Both the position numbers and the translations under genes were made by a program. Shown one piece after another: positions 8,484 through 17,616 of a stretch of DNA of 64,000 bases (position 1 is the first letter of the stretch; the number at the start of each line of letters is the position of its first letter). Where the stretch lies: NCBI RefSeq assembly GCF_029222925.1, contig NZ_JARHUI010000002.1, forward strand, positions 660,564 to 724,563. Reading direction: 5' to 3'. The DNA comes from Algoriphagus sp. CAU 1675 (lineage in GTDB: Bacteria > Bacteroidota > Bacteroidia > Cytophagales > Cyclobacteriaceae). Below the pieces are notes generated by a model that was given only the letters and a program-made list of their open reading frames with translations, searched no databases and was not told the origin of the DNA.

Positions 8484-9652
8484 AAGACAAAAACCAATTT
8501 TTGCTACCACTTCTAGCTCTTATTTTGTCCTTTTCCTGTAGTCAAAAAGAGGAACAACTCTCCGAAAAACCCCTCTCCGACCAACAGCTCAAATTCGAAA
8601 TCTACGATTCCTTGGTGGTGGATTATTTGGGAAATCTCATGTTGATGGACATCAGTCCTGATGGGGAAAACTACCTGATGATTGATCAAAATACGGACAC
8701 TGTTTTTGTCACCGATTCTCAGGGAGAAATCAAACACAAATACTACCGAAATGGAGATGACCCAGAAGCAATTCCTGGTAACCGATCAGGATTAGGTAAG
8801 TTTTTGGATAATCAAACCATCCTGATACCAGGAAGCCAAGGAATTGCAACCTATGAAGTCTCAGGAAAGCTTAAAAAAGTATTCAAACCTGAATTCACAG
8901 GGATGGCGAATCTAGTTATCCCTTTCAATCAAGTGCATGGTGTTTCAGGTGAAAAAGTTTATATCTACCTGCCAGGAAGATACAGTGACTTGGGACAGCA
9001 AGGCTTGGATTTCCAGAAAAATTCGAAACGACTGGAGGTTTTAGATCTAAAGTCAGGAGAATTTGAATCTGTGATACCTTTTCCAAAGGAGTCCAAATAC
9101 AGCAGCGAAACGCAGGAGTTCGGAAGTTTAGACTTTTACACCACCTTTAAAATCGAAGGAGACTCCTTATTCTTATTTTTTAGAAATGAACCCAAGCTTT
9201 TTGTCTATCATTTATCCAATCTAGAAACGCCGGCCAGCGTCAAGTCTATTCCTTATCCAGAGTTTATTGAACGAAAAGTGGACGATAAACCCGTAAACGG
9301 CGGATTCAATATTAGAGATTTCTTTCTAGGAACGAATCTTTCCTTGTTTCCAACTGAATACGGAGATTTTATAATTCAATATACAACAGGCCTAACCGAT
9401 GAGGAAGCCAATGAAGTCACTACAGCGGCAGGAACTGACTTCAATAAAATGTTTGAGGACGCAGAAAAACTCAATGATGGAGGCTTTGTACTTTTTGACG
9501 GAAGCCAACTCAGTCCGATCATCGATAAACCGGAAAGCCTTGGCACGCTCAACAAGTATGTCTCCAAGGATGAAATCTGGTTTTCCCTCAATTTTGAAGA
9601 AGCTGAAAACGACTATTCAGTCATTTATAAAACACGCCTAGTCAGCCAATAA
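8480..9652 (+). CDS. DUF4221-type beta-propeller lipoprotein, second of a tandem pair
   Basis: The 390-residue protein has a lipoprotein signal ending in LSFSC (Cys near residue 20). It shares with the preceding gene the opening IYDSLVVDYLG, the PFPKESKYSSETQEF region and a C-terminal block close to YKTRLVSQ (compare YKLKLIRK). Predicted all-beta, it fits the DUF4221 family. The start codon lies in an ATGA overlap with the upstream gene, implying coupled translation. The two copies have diverged well beyond allelic level, so this is an old duplication. Function unknown; a role at the cell surface is inferred only from the lipobox. Confidence 0.8.
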   Translation: MKDKNQFLLPLLALILSFSCSQKEEQLSEKPLSDQQLKFEIYDSLVVDYLGNLMLMDISPDGENYLMIDQNTDTVFVTDSQGEIKHKYYRNGDDPEAIPGNRSGLGKFLDNQTILIPGSQGIATYEVSGKLKKVFKPEFTGMANLVIPFNQVHGVSGEKVYIYLPGRYSDLGQQGLDFQKNSKRLEVLDLKSGEFESVIPFPKESKYSSETQEFGSLDFYTTFKIEGDSLFLFFRNEPKLFVYHLSNLETPASVKSIPYPEFIERKVDDKPVNGGFNIRDFFLGTNLSLFPTEYGDFIIQYTTGLTDEEANEVTTAAGTDFNKMFEDAEKLNDGGFVLFDGSQLSPIIDKPESLGTLNKYVSKDEIWFSLNFEEAENDYSVIYKTRLVSQ

Positions 9653-9681
9653 ATACCACTTATCCATTCCCTTTCCTTTTT

Positions 9682-9709
9682 GCAGGCAAAGCCAATCGCT
9701 TTTGCCTGC
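9682..9709 (+). terminator. Probable weak terminator after the DUF4221 pair
   Basis: GCAGGCAAAGC (9682-9692) pairs with GCTTTTGCCTGC (9698-9709) with one bulged T, followed by ATTGTTTATATTT. The tail is a poor T-run, so termination may be partial. Confidence 0.45.
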
Positions 9710-9745
9710 GATTGTTTATATTTCATTCTGATCTATAAAATTTCT

Positions 9746-12253
9746 ATGAAAAAATCATCGACCTACCTGATATGGGCTGCAGCAGGATTGCTTAGTCTAG
9801 GGGCTGTACAAGCCCAAGATGTCAAGCCCACCACCGAAAAACAATTGGTGACGGCGGTTGAAAAGCATCGCGAAATGCTTGCCAATTCCCCACTGAAAAG
9901 CTTTAAAGCCCGAAACATCGGCCCAACCAATATGTCAGGCCGGATCGTGGATATCGAAGTAGCTAACAACAGAAATACGTTCTATGTCGCTGCGGCTTCC
10001 GGTGGTGTCTGGAAAACAGAAGATAACGGACAGTCCTTTACCCCGATTTTTGACCATCAGGGTGCTTTGGGTATTGGGGATATGGCGCTATCCCCTTCGA
10101 ATAACAATATTCTCTGGGTAGGAACTGGTGAAAATAATTCCAGCCGATCCACCTATGCAGGAGCTGGGGTTTATAAATCCACAGATGGAGGCAAAACATG
10201 GGAAATGATGGGACTCCCCCATTCCCATCATATTGGCCAGATACAGATTCACCCTACCAACCCGGATATAGTTTGGGTAGGGGCGATGGGTTCACTTTAT
10301 TCCAAAAACAAGGAGCGGGGACTCTACAAAACCACGGACGGTGGCAAGACTTGGAAAAAAGTTCTATACATAGATGACAACACCGGGATCATTGACATTA
10401 AAGTACATCCCAACAATCCTGACATTCTCTTGGCCGCTTCCTGGGAGAGATTCAGACAAGCTCATGATTTTATCGGAAACGGAAAGGGATCCTCCATTTG
10501 GAGATCCGAAGACGGAGGAAATACCTGGAAAAAGGCTGTTCAAGGTTTCCCACAGGATGAATTCGTGGGAAGGATTGGTTTTGACTTTGCCCAAAGCCAG
10601 CCGAATGTCGTCTATGCATTATTGGATAATCAAGGACCTTCCGAAAAGGAGCCGGAAGCTCCCCGTCAGAGAAGGGGACCGCAAGAGGAAAACCCTCTGA
10701 AATTCGAAGATTTCAAGGACATGAGTCTTGAAAACGCTTTGGGATTGGAAGATGAGCGACTCAATTCATTTCTGAGAAGAAATCAATTTGCTTCCAAGTA
10801 CACTGCTTCAGAAATCAAGAGACAGCTAAAGACAGGAAAAATCACGACCGATCAAATCGCTAGTTACAATGGAAATGCAGTAGACGCAAATGCGGCAATG
10901 TTTGGAGCTCCAATTAAAGGCGCAGAGGTCTATCGCTCGGAGGATGCCGGAAAAAGCTGGAATAAAGTATCCGAATCCGACATCAGCCGTCTTTACAACA
11001 CCTATGGGTATTACTTCGGCGAAATTCGGGTAAACACCCAAAATGAGGATGAAATCTTTGTATTGGGAGTTCCTTTGCTGGTATCCAGAGACGGGGGTAA
11101 AAACTTTTCCAGAACTGACTCCATTGGAAGACCGCATTCCGATCATCAATCCATGTGGATCAATCCTGAGGATGGAAAGCATATTCTCTTGGGGAATGAC
11201 GGAGGGCTTTACCGCTCCTATGGAGGTGGTGAACGATGGGATCATTTAAATACCCAAATGCCCATTTCCCAGTTTTATTCCATCATGGTGGATCAGGCTA
11301 CTCCCTACAATATCTATGGAGGGATGCAGGATAATGGAGTATGGTTTGGAAAATCAACCAACGATCCATCTGATCCTTGGGAATCCCTAATGGGGGGAGA
11401 TGGAATGGTGGTTGCCGTGGACACCCGCGACAATAACATTGTTTACACCGGATTCCAGTTTGGCAACTATTTCCGAATCGACAAAACCAGTGAAGAACGA
11501 AAACGAATTACCCCTGGCCATGACATTGGAAACGATCCCAACCGATGGAACTGGAGAACTCCTGCCCGACTGAGCCATCACAATCAGGACATTATCTACA
11601 TGGGTTCCCAATACGTCTACCAAAGTTTGGATCAGGGAAGTACTTGGACCACCATTTCTCCCGATTTGACCAAAAATGAAAAGAGCGGAAATGTTCCTTT
11701 TGCAACCTTGACAGTAGTAGAGGAGTCACCTTTTGAATTTGGGACCCTTTATGCAGGCTCTGACGATGGAAATGTGTGGGTCACCCGAAACAACGGAGGA
11801 AACTGGACGTCTTTAAATGCTGGATTGCCTCAGGACCGATGGGTGAGCTCCATTGCTCCATCCAAGCATCAGGAAGGATTGGTTTATATCACCTTGAATG
11901 GCTACCGATATGATGAATTCAATACCTACGCATTCAAAAGCGCTGACTACGGTAAAACCTGGACTTCCATCAAAGGCAATTTGCCCGAAGAATCCACCAA
12001 CATCATTGTAGAAGATCATACAAACCCCAATATCCTTTATTTAGGAACTGATCATGGACTCTATGTCACCATGGATGGAGGAAACAACTGGAACCTGTTC
12101 CAAGGCGAAATACCGAATGTCGCTATATATGACATGGTAATTCAAGAGCGTGAAAACCATCTGGTGATTGGCTCACATGGAAGAAGCGTCTACATTGTTG
12201 AGCTTGGCCAGATTCATGAATTGGCAAATCCGGACAAAAAAGTAATGGATTAA
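9746..12253 (+). CDS. Secreted Asp-box (BNR/VPS10-like) multi-propeller protein
   Basis: The protein has 835 residues from the ATG at 9746, whose signal peptide ends AVQAQD; longer frames upstream run through the preceding hairpin. At least nine Asp-box repeats of the form S/T-x-D-x-G-x-T-W are visible, among them STDGGKTW, TTDGGKTW, SEDGGNTW, SEDAGKSW, SRDGGKNF, SLDQGSTW, SADYGKTW and TMDGGNNW. They are spread along almost the whole chain, so two beta-propellers in tandem are likely. Database names for this group are VPS10 domain-containing, or glycosyl hydrolase by propeller similarity to sialidases, but no sialidase catalytic residues were identified. It has no C-terminal type IX sorting domain. 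It is preceded by a weak hairpin and followed by a strong terminator, so it is probably monocistronic. Confidence 0.88.
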   Translation: MKKSSTYLIWAAAGLLSLGAVQAQDVKPTTEKQLVTAVEKHREMLANSPLKSFKARNIGPTNMSGRIVDIEVANNRNTFYVAAASGGVWKTEDNGQSFTPIFDHQGALGIGDMALSPSNNNILWVGTGENNSSRSTYAGAGVYKSTDGGKTWEMMGLPHSHHIGQIQIHPTNPDIVWVGAMGSLYSKNKERGLYKTTDGGKTWKKVLYIDDNTGIIDIKVHPNNPDILLAASWERFRQAHDFIGNGKGSSIWRSEDGGNTWKKAVQGFPQDEFVGRIGFDFAQSQPNVVYALLDNQGPSEKEPEAPRQRRGPQEENPLKFEDFKDMSLENALGLEDERLNSFLRRNQFASKYTASEIKRQLKTGKITTDQIASYNGNAVDANAAMFGAPIKGAEVYRSEDAGKSWNKVSESDISRLYNTYGYYFGEIRVNTQNEDEIFVLGVPLLVSRDGGKNFSRTDSIGRPHSDHQSMWINPEDGKHILLGNDGGLYRSYGGGERWDHLNTQMPISQFYSIMVDQATPYNIYGGMQDNGVWFGKSTNDPSDPWESLMGGDGMVVAVDTRDNNIVYTGFQFGNYFRIDKTSEERKRITPGHDIGNDPNRWNWRTPARLSHHNQDIIYMGSQYVYQSLDQGSTWTTISPDLTKNEKSGNVPFATLTVVEESPFEFGTLYAGSDDGNVWVTRNNGGNWTSLNAGLPQDRWVSSIAPSKHQEGLVYITLNGYRYDEFNTYAFKSADYGKTWTSIKGNLPEESTNIIVEDHTNPNILYLGTDHGLYVTMDGGNNWNLFQGEIPNVAIYDMVIQERENHLVIGSHGRSVYIVELGQIHELANPDKKVMD

Positions 12254-12271
12254 TCACCCTTTAAAAATTTC

Positions 12272-12306
12272 AAAGCCCGTCAAATCTCTGTTTGACGGGC
12301 TTTTTT
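12272..12306 (+). terminator. Rho-independent terminator after the Asp-box gene
   Basis: A 13-base-pair stem (12272-12284 with 12291-12303) with a 6-base loop and T-run, 18 bases after the stop. It lies between convergent genes and may also work weakly on the other strand. Confidence 0.92.
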
Positions 12307-12321
12307 AATATGGAAAACGAC

Positions 12322-12915
12322 TTAGAAAATCCTGAAACCTACCGATAAAATCCATTGATTGATCCGCTGATCAGTCTCAAAAGTCCGGATTCTATCCGTG
12401 ACATTTTGGAGAGAGCCTTCATATTTGGCATCAATGATCATGTTCCCGATATCCAATCCTATCCCGGCTTGATAACCTAGGGTGGCCTTGTTATAGTCCA
12501 CATCAGATACTTCCCCGACTACGTCCTCTAACTTGGAGTTGATATTTACACTTGCGATAGGTCCCGCTTGTAGCCTTAGAATTTTAAAAAACTTCATACC
12601 CATCATCACTGGGATATCCAGCCTGTTAAAACTTGCTTCAAAATCAGAATTCCCATCCATGATAGGTCCGTTATAGGAAAAGGTTCCTGAGGTTTGGGTA
12701 AACAGGAATTCAGGCTGTACAAAAAAACCAGTGCCCTCTATTCTGGCAAAGAGTCCTATATGGTAACCCGATTGGGTATCTCCCGCGCTAAAATCATCAT
12801 TTTTAAAATCCAATTTGGTCTGGCTTATACCTACCTTGGGGCCGATACCGAATTTTTGGGAATAGCCGGCAAAGGATACAGCCAGCAAGGCGAATAAAAG
12901 AAGTGCTTTTTTCAT
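12322..12915 (-). CDS. Small outer membrane beta-barrel protein (PorT-like family)
   Basis: The 197-residue protein has a cleavable signal (ending AGYSQ) and alternating hydrophobic strands typical of an eight-stranded barrel: FGIGPKVGISQTKLDF, FFVQPEFLFTQ, PVMMGMKFF and a terminal strand ending in VGFRIF with the aromatic last residue that favours Bam-dependent insertion. It matches the outer-membrane beta-barrel family common in Bacteroidota and loosely called PorT-like. There is no evidence that it is the type IX secretion PorT itself. It is convergent with the Asp-box gene. Function unknown. Confidence 0.85.
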   Translation of the reverse strand: MKKALLLFALLAVSFAGYSQKFGIGPKVGISQTKLDFKNDDFSAGDTQSGYHIGLFARIEGTGFFVQPEFLFTQTSGTFSYNGPIMDGNSDFEASFNRLDIPVMMGMKFFKILRLQAGPIASVNINSKLEDVVGEVSDVDYNKATLGYQAGIGLDIGNMIIDAKYEGSLQNVTDRIRTFETDQRINQWILSVGFRIF

Positions 12916-12993
12916 GGCAGTGAGTATTGGTTTAGAATGCTAGAACGAAAAACTTGGAAAAAAATTTAGCAATTCCCCTGCCAGAGAATGATT

Positions 12994-13365
12994 TTAGTTC
13001 AAAAAAGGACTCGCTTTGGTTTTGGCCAAATTGTATAAGTCCCAATAATCCATTGGTTTGGGTACAAGTGAATCAAATGGAACAGGAGTTTTTTTCCGAT
13101 AATATTCCACATCGCCAGCAGTAAACCCTATTACGGGAATCGCCTTGGTCAACACATCCTCTTTCACTTTTCCCAAAAACTCAAGCCCGTCCATTTCAGG
13201 CATCATGATATCGGTTAAAATCACATTGAAACCCGGATCCTTATGCAATTCCTCCAAGGCCTCCTTTCCATTATGCGCCACTACCACAGTATTGTGAGAT
13301 TTCTCGAAGATTTTTTTCAAAACCAAGAGCTGAACTGCATCATCATCTACAACTAGTACCCGCAT
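12994..13365 (-). CDS. Single-domain response regulator (CheY-like receiver)
   Basis: The 123-residue product is a bare receiver domain: acidic pocket DDD at 7-9, phospho-acceptor Asp52 in LTDIMMP, switch Thr82, and Lys103 followed by Pro104. No output domain is attached and no histidine kinase is encoded nearby, so it should act by protein contact or as a phosphotransfer step in a system encoded elsewhere. The ATG at 13365 places the acidic pocket at the usual distance. Neighbours are functionally unrelated. Confidence 0.93.
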   Translation of the reverse strand: MRVLVVDDDAVQLLVLKKIFEKSHNTVVVAHNGKEALEELHKDPGFNVILTDIMMPEMDGLEFLGKVKEDVLTKAIPVIGFTAGDVEYYRKKTPVPFDSLVPKPMDYWDLYNLAKTKASPFLN

Positions 13366-13450
13366 AACCTCAAAATAAAATACTTTTTCAAGTATATGAA
13401 ATTCATTTCGAATTTTACAAAATCTATTCCAATTCTGTGTGCAGGTAAAT

Positions 13451-13480
13451 AAAAAAGGGGATTCTAAAACGAATCCCCTT
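13451..13480 (-). terminator. Rho-independent terminator of the sodium symporter gene
   Basis: AAGGGGATTC (13455-13464) pairs with GAATCCCCTT (13471-13480); on the minus strand the stem is followed by a T-run, 22 bases past the symporter stop. Confidence 0.9.
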
Positions 13481-13502
13481 CAAAATGAATGAGTTTTAGC
13501 TT

Positions 13503-14888
13503 TTAAGCCGCCTGAGGTGCACCAAATATACCAACCATGTTCAAAATCAATAGGATAATCACGATAGGACAAACCCATTTGATAAAGAATATCCAGCCTG
13601 TTCGATAGACACCTTTGAAACCAGGAGCACCCATTGCCAACTCGTCGGCATAATCAGCAATCTTCTGAGCCCAACCTGTATACAATGCCAGCATCAAACA
13701 AATCACGATAACAGCGAAAGTACCAAATATAAAGTCCATAGCCCCGAAGAAGCCAACTAACTCATTACTTAAGAAGTTGAATCTCAGTTCAGCAAAGAAA
13801 TTTCCTTCGATATTGGACAAAGCGGAAGGTATGGACATAATCATTGCAGCAATACCTACGATCCAGGTAGCTTTTTTACGGTTCCACTTTTTATCATCGA
13901 TTAAATAAGCCACAGGAACTTCCAACATGGAAATCGTGGAAGTAAGAGCCGCCACCATCAACAACAGGAAGAACATCGCACCGATGAAATTCCCTCCTGG
14001 CATCGCATCAAATACTCTTGGCAATACGTCGAAGACCAAAGCTGGTCCAGCAGCAGGATCTTTTCCTGGCAACAAAGCAAATAAAGCAGGGAATACCATC
14101 AAACCACCTAAAAGGGCTACGGCAGTGTCCATTCCTGCAATCCAACCCGAAGACTGGATAATGTTAGAATTCTTTGGAAGGTAAGAACCAAAGGTGATCA
14201 TCAAACCCCATCCAACAGACATGGAGAAAAATGCCTGCCCCAAAGCCTGAAGAATAACTGTACCGTTGATTTTCGAGAAATCCGGATTTAAATAATACTG
14301 TATCCCTGCCTCTGCACCTTCCAACGTCACAGAACGACCTGCAATGAAGATAATGATGATAAAGAGTATAGGCATCAAGAATTTGGCAGCCTTTTCGATA
14401 CCTCCTGAAACACCGCCCAATACAATCAGGATAGTGATCAAAATGAATAAAAAGGTCAAAGGAATTACGTACAAGGGAGTCTGCACAAATTCATTAAAAT
14501 CTATTGGGATATTGATGATCTCAGTGAAGATGTAGCCGACAGTCCAACCTGCAATTACAGAATAGTAGCTGAACACGAAAAAACAAACCAAGACGCAGAG
14601 AACGCCTGCGAGTTGCCAAAATTTATTTCCTCCTGTATCACGGATGGCCCCGATAGGGTTTTTTCCGGATCTTCTTCCAAGGGAAATTTCATTGAACAAA
14701 AGTGGAATCCCAATGAAAAGCACACAGATAATGTATACGAATACAAATGCTCCGCCACCATTTTCACCGGTTAGATACGGGAATCTCCAGATATTTCCCA
14801 AGCCGACTGCAGACCCTGCTGCAGCCATAATAAAGCCTAAACTGGATCCCCACTGACCTCTACTTTCAGTATTTGCGCTTACTGCCAT
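13503..14888 (-). CDS. Sodium-dependent neurotransmitter:sodium symporter family (SNF/NSS) transporter
   Basis: The 461-residue integral membrane protein has the NSS opening with AAAGSAVGLGNIWRFPYL near residues 21-38, which in LeuT relatives forms part of the sodium and substrate site in the unwound first helix. About 11-12 hydrophobic helices follow, and the segment FFSMSVGWGLMITFGSYLPK matches the substrate-contacting helix 6. Members take up amino acids or related solutes with sodium across the inner membrane. The substrate cannot be assigned. It lies alone on the minus strand with its own terminator; the next upstream gene (the reductase) has its stop 40 bases before this start. Confidence 0.93.
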   Translation of the reverse strand: MAVSANTESRGQWGSSLGFIMAAAGSAVGLGNIWRFPYLTGENGGGAFVFVYIICVLFIGIPLLFNEISLGRRSGKNPIGAIRDTGGNKFWQLAGVLCVLVCFFVFSYYSVIAGWTVGYIFTEIINIPIDFNEFVQTPLYVIPLTFLFILITILIVLGGVSGGIEKAAKFLMPILFIIIIFIAGRSVTLEGAEAGIQYYLNPDFSKINGTVILQALGQAFFSMSVGWGLMITFGSYLPKNSNIIQSSGWIAGMDTAVALLGGLMVFPALFALLPGKDPAAGPALVFDVLPRVFDAMPGGNFIGAMFFLLLMVAALTSTISMLEVPVAYLIDDKKWNRKKATWIVGIAAMIMSIPSALSNIEGNFFAELRFNFLSNELVGFFGAMDFIFGTFAVIVICLMLALYTGWAQKIADYADELAMGAPGFKGVYRTGWIFFIKWVCPIVIILLILNMVGIFGAPQAA

Positions 14889-14928
14889 AGATAATGCTAA
14901 AGTTAAATTAAGGGTATAAAACTGCTAT

Positions 14929-15846
14929 TTAAGAGCGGGCTAAGATAATTTGTTTTGCCAAAATACCAATTGCCGCTCGGAAAGTTTTCGGCTCAAAACC
15001 AAGCTCTTTTCGAGCCTTTTCAATGATAAATCCGGTTTTCAAAGGACGCTTGGCAGGCTGGGTAAAAGTATTGGAATCTGTCCTCTTTATCAGACTCTTA
15101 TCCAATCCAAAAAACTCCGCAGTTTCCATGGCCATTTCGTAAGGGGTCAAAAAATCAGGACCTGAGATATTATAAACACCTTGGGCCCCTCTCTCAGCAA
15201 TCAGGATACATCCTGCTGCCAAATCCTCCGCCAAGGTTGGGGTCCTAAACTGGTCATCCACTACCTGGATCACTTTACCGGCTTCCAGGGAGCTTTTCAC
15301 CCATAGAATGATATTGCTACGGGTAAGGTCATGGGCTACTCCAAAAACCAAAACAGTCCGGGCAATGGACCACTTGGTCCGGCTACTCATCACCAGCCCT
15401 TCAGCCTCCAGCTTGGTTTCCCCATAGTAATTCACCGGAGAAGGAATTGCATTTTCACCCAAAGGACCTTCCTCTCCTGAGAAAATGAAATCTGTAGATA
15501 CAAAAATAAAATGGGCCTGAATTTCCTCGGAAGCTGCCAGCAAATACCGAGTGGCTTCTACATTAGCCTCATAGCAAGCCTCTCGATTCAGTTCACACTG
15601 ATCCACATTGGTCATGGCTGCCCCGTGAATTACAATATCCGGCTTGATTTCAGAAACCAATCTCTTTACTTCCCCTTCATTAGAAATATCCAGAGAGCAA
15701 TAAATAAAGCCATTTTCCGGGATTCTACAAGCACCCCTTCCACTGGCAAATACCTCAAACTCTCCTTTCTCTACGAGTTGCTCTACAAGTTTTTGGCCCA
15801 AGAGCCCATTGGCTCCTGTAATGAAAATCTTTTTCTTATTCACCAT
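14929..15846 (-). CDS. RmlD-like NAD(P)-dependent reductase (dTDP-4-dehydrorhamnose reductase family)
   Basis: The 305-residue extended short-chain reductase has the Rossmann motif GANGLLG at 11-17, the STDFIF segment characteristic of the RmlD branch, and catalytic Tyr141 and Lys145 in YxxxK. The family catalyses the last step of dTDP-rhamnose synthesis, but no other rhamnose genes are present, so the sugar substrate is unproven. Its start overlaps the end of the cyclophilin gene by 11 bases; it is the last gene of the large minus-strand operon. Short hydrophobic and charged tails are normal for the family. Confidence 0.85.
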   Translation of the reverse strand: MVNKKKIFITGANGLLGQKLVEQLVEKGEFEVFASGRGACRIPENGFIYCSLDISNEGEVKRLVSEIKPDIVIHGAAMTNVDQCELNREACYEANVEATRYLLAASEEIQAHFIFVSTDFIFSGEEGPLGENAIPSPVNYYGETKLEAEGLVMSSRTKWSIARTVLVFGVAHDLTRSNIILWVKSSLEAGKVIQVVDDQFRTPTLAEDLAAGCILIAERGAQGVYNISGPDFLTPYEMAMETAEFFGLDKSLIKRTDSNTFTQPAKRPLKTGFIIEKARKELGFEPKTFRAAIGILAKQIILARS

Positions 15847-16681
15847 CAGGATAGGTATATCCGTATTCTTTTTCGATTTTCTTTCGGGACATTTTCTCCA
15901 CAGAAACCTTCATGTATACCGGATTTAGAGGCTTATCCCGTGGCCCTCTTTCCTCCATCGCGATCTTTTCTGCCACATCAATTCCTGAGATCACCTCCCC
16001 AAACACCGTGTATTCATCATCGAGATGGGGAGTTCCTCCCACAGTCGTATAGGCTTGGATTTCTTCTTTGGTCAAATCCTTGGTCAGCTTCAGGTTTAGG
16101 GATTCTTCAATTTCCGCCCTTTTCGAAAGAAGAAGGTGGGTCAAGCTATCAAACTCCTGAGCGGCATAAAGTCGACTGTATTCGTTTCTCAAAGCTTCCT
16201 GGCTTCCCAGTTGGACATACTGCATAAATGCCGACTGCAACTTGGGCATATCCGCTGTCAATTCCAGCTCAGTGTAAATTTCTCCCAGGACAATATAAAA
16301 TTGAGATCCGCTGGACCTTCTTTCCGGATTGATATTATTTCCCTGACGGGCAGCGGCTATCGCACCTTTTTTATGAAAATGGTTGGTTCTGATTTCAGCT
16401 GGAAGAGTTGGCCACTCTTCAGAAGGCATTCCCTCTTTGGTAAAGACATCTCCTCCCTGAACCATAAAGTCCGGAATCACCCGGTGAAATTCCGTAGAAT
16501 CAAATCGACCGGATTCAGCAAGTTCTAGGAAATTAGACTTATGAACCGGGGTGTCATCAAAAAGTATTGCCACGATATTCCCATACTTGGTTTCTATGGT
16601 GACCACTTGGTCTTTTTGACCTCCGCAGGCTACTGAGCTAATCAGCAAAAAACCAAAAATGAAATAGTTCAGAACTCTCAT
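15836..16681 (-). CDS. Cyclophilin-type peptidylprolyl isomerase lipoprotein with a long insertion
   Basis: The 281-residue protein has a signal peptide ending SSVAC (Cys19) and a cyclophilin domain: VTIETKYGNIVAILFDDTPVH, then FHRVIPDFMVQGGD carrying the catalytic Arg, GSQFYIVLG, and FGEVISGIDVAEKIA. Between the QFYI and FGEV parts an unusual insert of about 75 residues (roughly 145-220, helical and charged) separates the two halves of the domain; this split form is recurrent in Bacteroidota. It probably assists folding in the periplasm. It overlaps hemC by 4 bases upstream and the reductase downstream. Confidence 0.92.
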   Translation of the reverse strand: MRVLNYFIFGFLLISSVACGGQKDQVVTIETKYGNIVAILFDDTPVHKSNFLELAESGRFDSTEFHRVIPDFMVQGGDVFTKEGMPSEEWPTLPAEIRTNHFHKKGAIAAARQGNNINPERRSSGSQFYIVLGEIYTELELTADMPKLQSAFMQYVQLGSQEALRNEYSRLYAAQEFDSLTHLLLSKRAEIEESLNLKLTKDLTKEEIQAYTTVGGTPHLDDEYTVFGEVISGIDVAEKIAMEERGPRDKPLNPVYMKVSVEKMSRKKIEKEYGYTYPDGE

Positions 16682-17616
16682 TTATTCAGTGTAGATTTAA
16701 TTTGATCTAGAATTTCTTTCCCTCCAGCACCCAAAACCTGAGCTGCCAATTCCTGGCCGAGTGCCTCCGGGTTTTCGGTACTTCCTTTGACTTCAAACAC
16801 CAACCTTTTCTTTCCATCCAGGCTGACAATTCCCCCTTTAAGTTTTAAAGTATCTGAATCAAGGCTTGCCAAGGCAAAAACAGGAATACTGCACCCTCCC
16901 TCCAAAACACGAAGGTAAGCCCTTTCTGCCCGAAGCTTAAAAGCAGTTTCAGAATGATTGCAAGCCTGGATGATTTGTTGCTTGAGTGCGGGATCCAATT
17001 TTTCGGAAACCTCTATAGCAACAGACCCTTGTCCCACTGCGGGAGTAAATTCCTCCAGGGAAAGTTCTTGGACAATGCGATCGTCATAGCCCATCCTATG
17101 CACGCCTGCATAAGCCAACAACAGGGCGTCGCATAGTCCTTCTTCCATCTTTCGGATTCGGGTTTGAAGATTTCCCCGGACCTCCACAGTTTGTACATGA
17201 GGGTAAAAATGCTTCAGAGTAGCCACTCTCCGGGTGGATGAAGTTCCCAAAACCAAAGGTTTGGAACTGTCCGCAAGAGAAATGGAGTCCTTGTGCGAAA
17301 GAATCACGTCATTTTCTTTTTCCCGCTCGGTAAAGGCAATTATTTCAAACCCTTCGGGGAGATGGGATTGCATATCTTTCGCGCTGTGGACAGCGACATC
17401 AATTCGTCCATCCAGCAATTGATCTTCAAGCTCCTGAGTAAACACACCCTTACTCCCAATTTTGGAAATGGAAACATCCAACACCTGGTCTCCTTTGGTA
17501 TCGATGATAATAATTTCAGATTCCATACCGGCTTTTTTTAGCAGATCCTCCACATGGTAGGCCTGCCAAAGTGCCAGCTTACTGCCCCTCGTTCCTATTT
17601 TTACTTTTTTGCTCAT
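16678..17616 (-). CDS. hemC: Hydroxymethylbilane synthase (porphobilinogen deaminase)
   Basis: This cytoplasmic enzyme joins four porphobilinogen units into hydroxymethylbilane in haem synthesis. The 312-residue protein has the N-terminal [11 protein letters not shown], the conserved HSAKD loop with Asp81, the arginine-rich GTSSTRR at 124-130, and Cys242 in EGGCSIPV, which carries the dipyrromethane cofactor. Its length is standard. It overlaps the gene before and after by the ATGA arrangement. hemE (40.4 kb) and hemB (48.9 kb) are elsewhere in the window, so the pathway is scattered, and the operon neighbours here are not haem genes. Confidence 0.97.
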   Translation of the reverse strand: MSKKVKIGTRGSKLALWQAYHVEDLLKKAGMESEIIIIDTKGDQVLDVSISKIGSKGVFTQELEDQLLDGRIDVAVHSAKDMQSHLPEGFEIIAFTEREKENDVILSHKDSISLADSSKPLVLGTSSTRRVATLKHFYPHVQTVEVRGNLQTRIRKMEEGLCDALLLAYAGVHRMGYDDRIVQELSLEEFTPAVGQGSVAIEVSEKLDPALKQQIIQACNHSETAFKLRAERAYLRVLEGGCSIPVFALASLDSDTLKLKGGIVSLDGKKRLVFEVKGSTENPEALGQELAAQVLGAGGKEILDQIKSTLNK

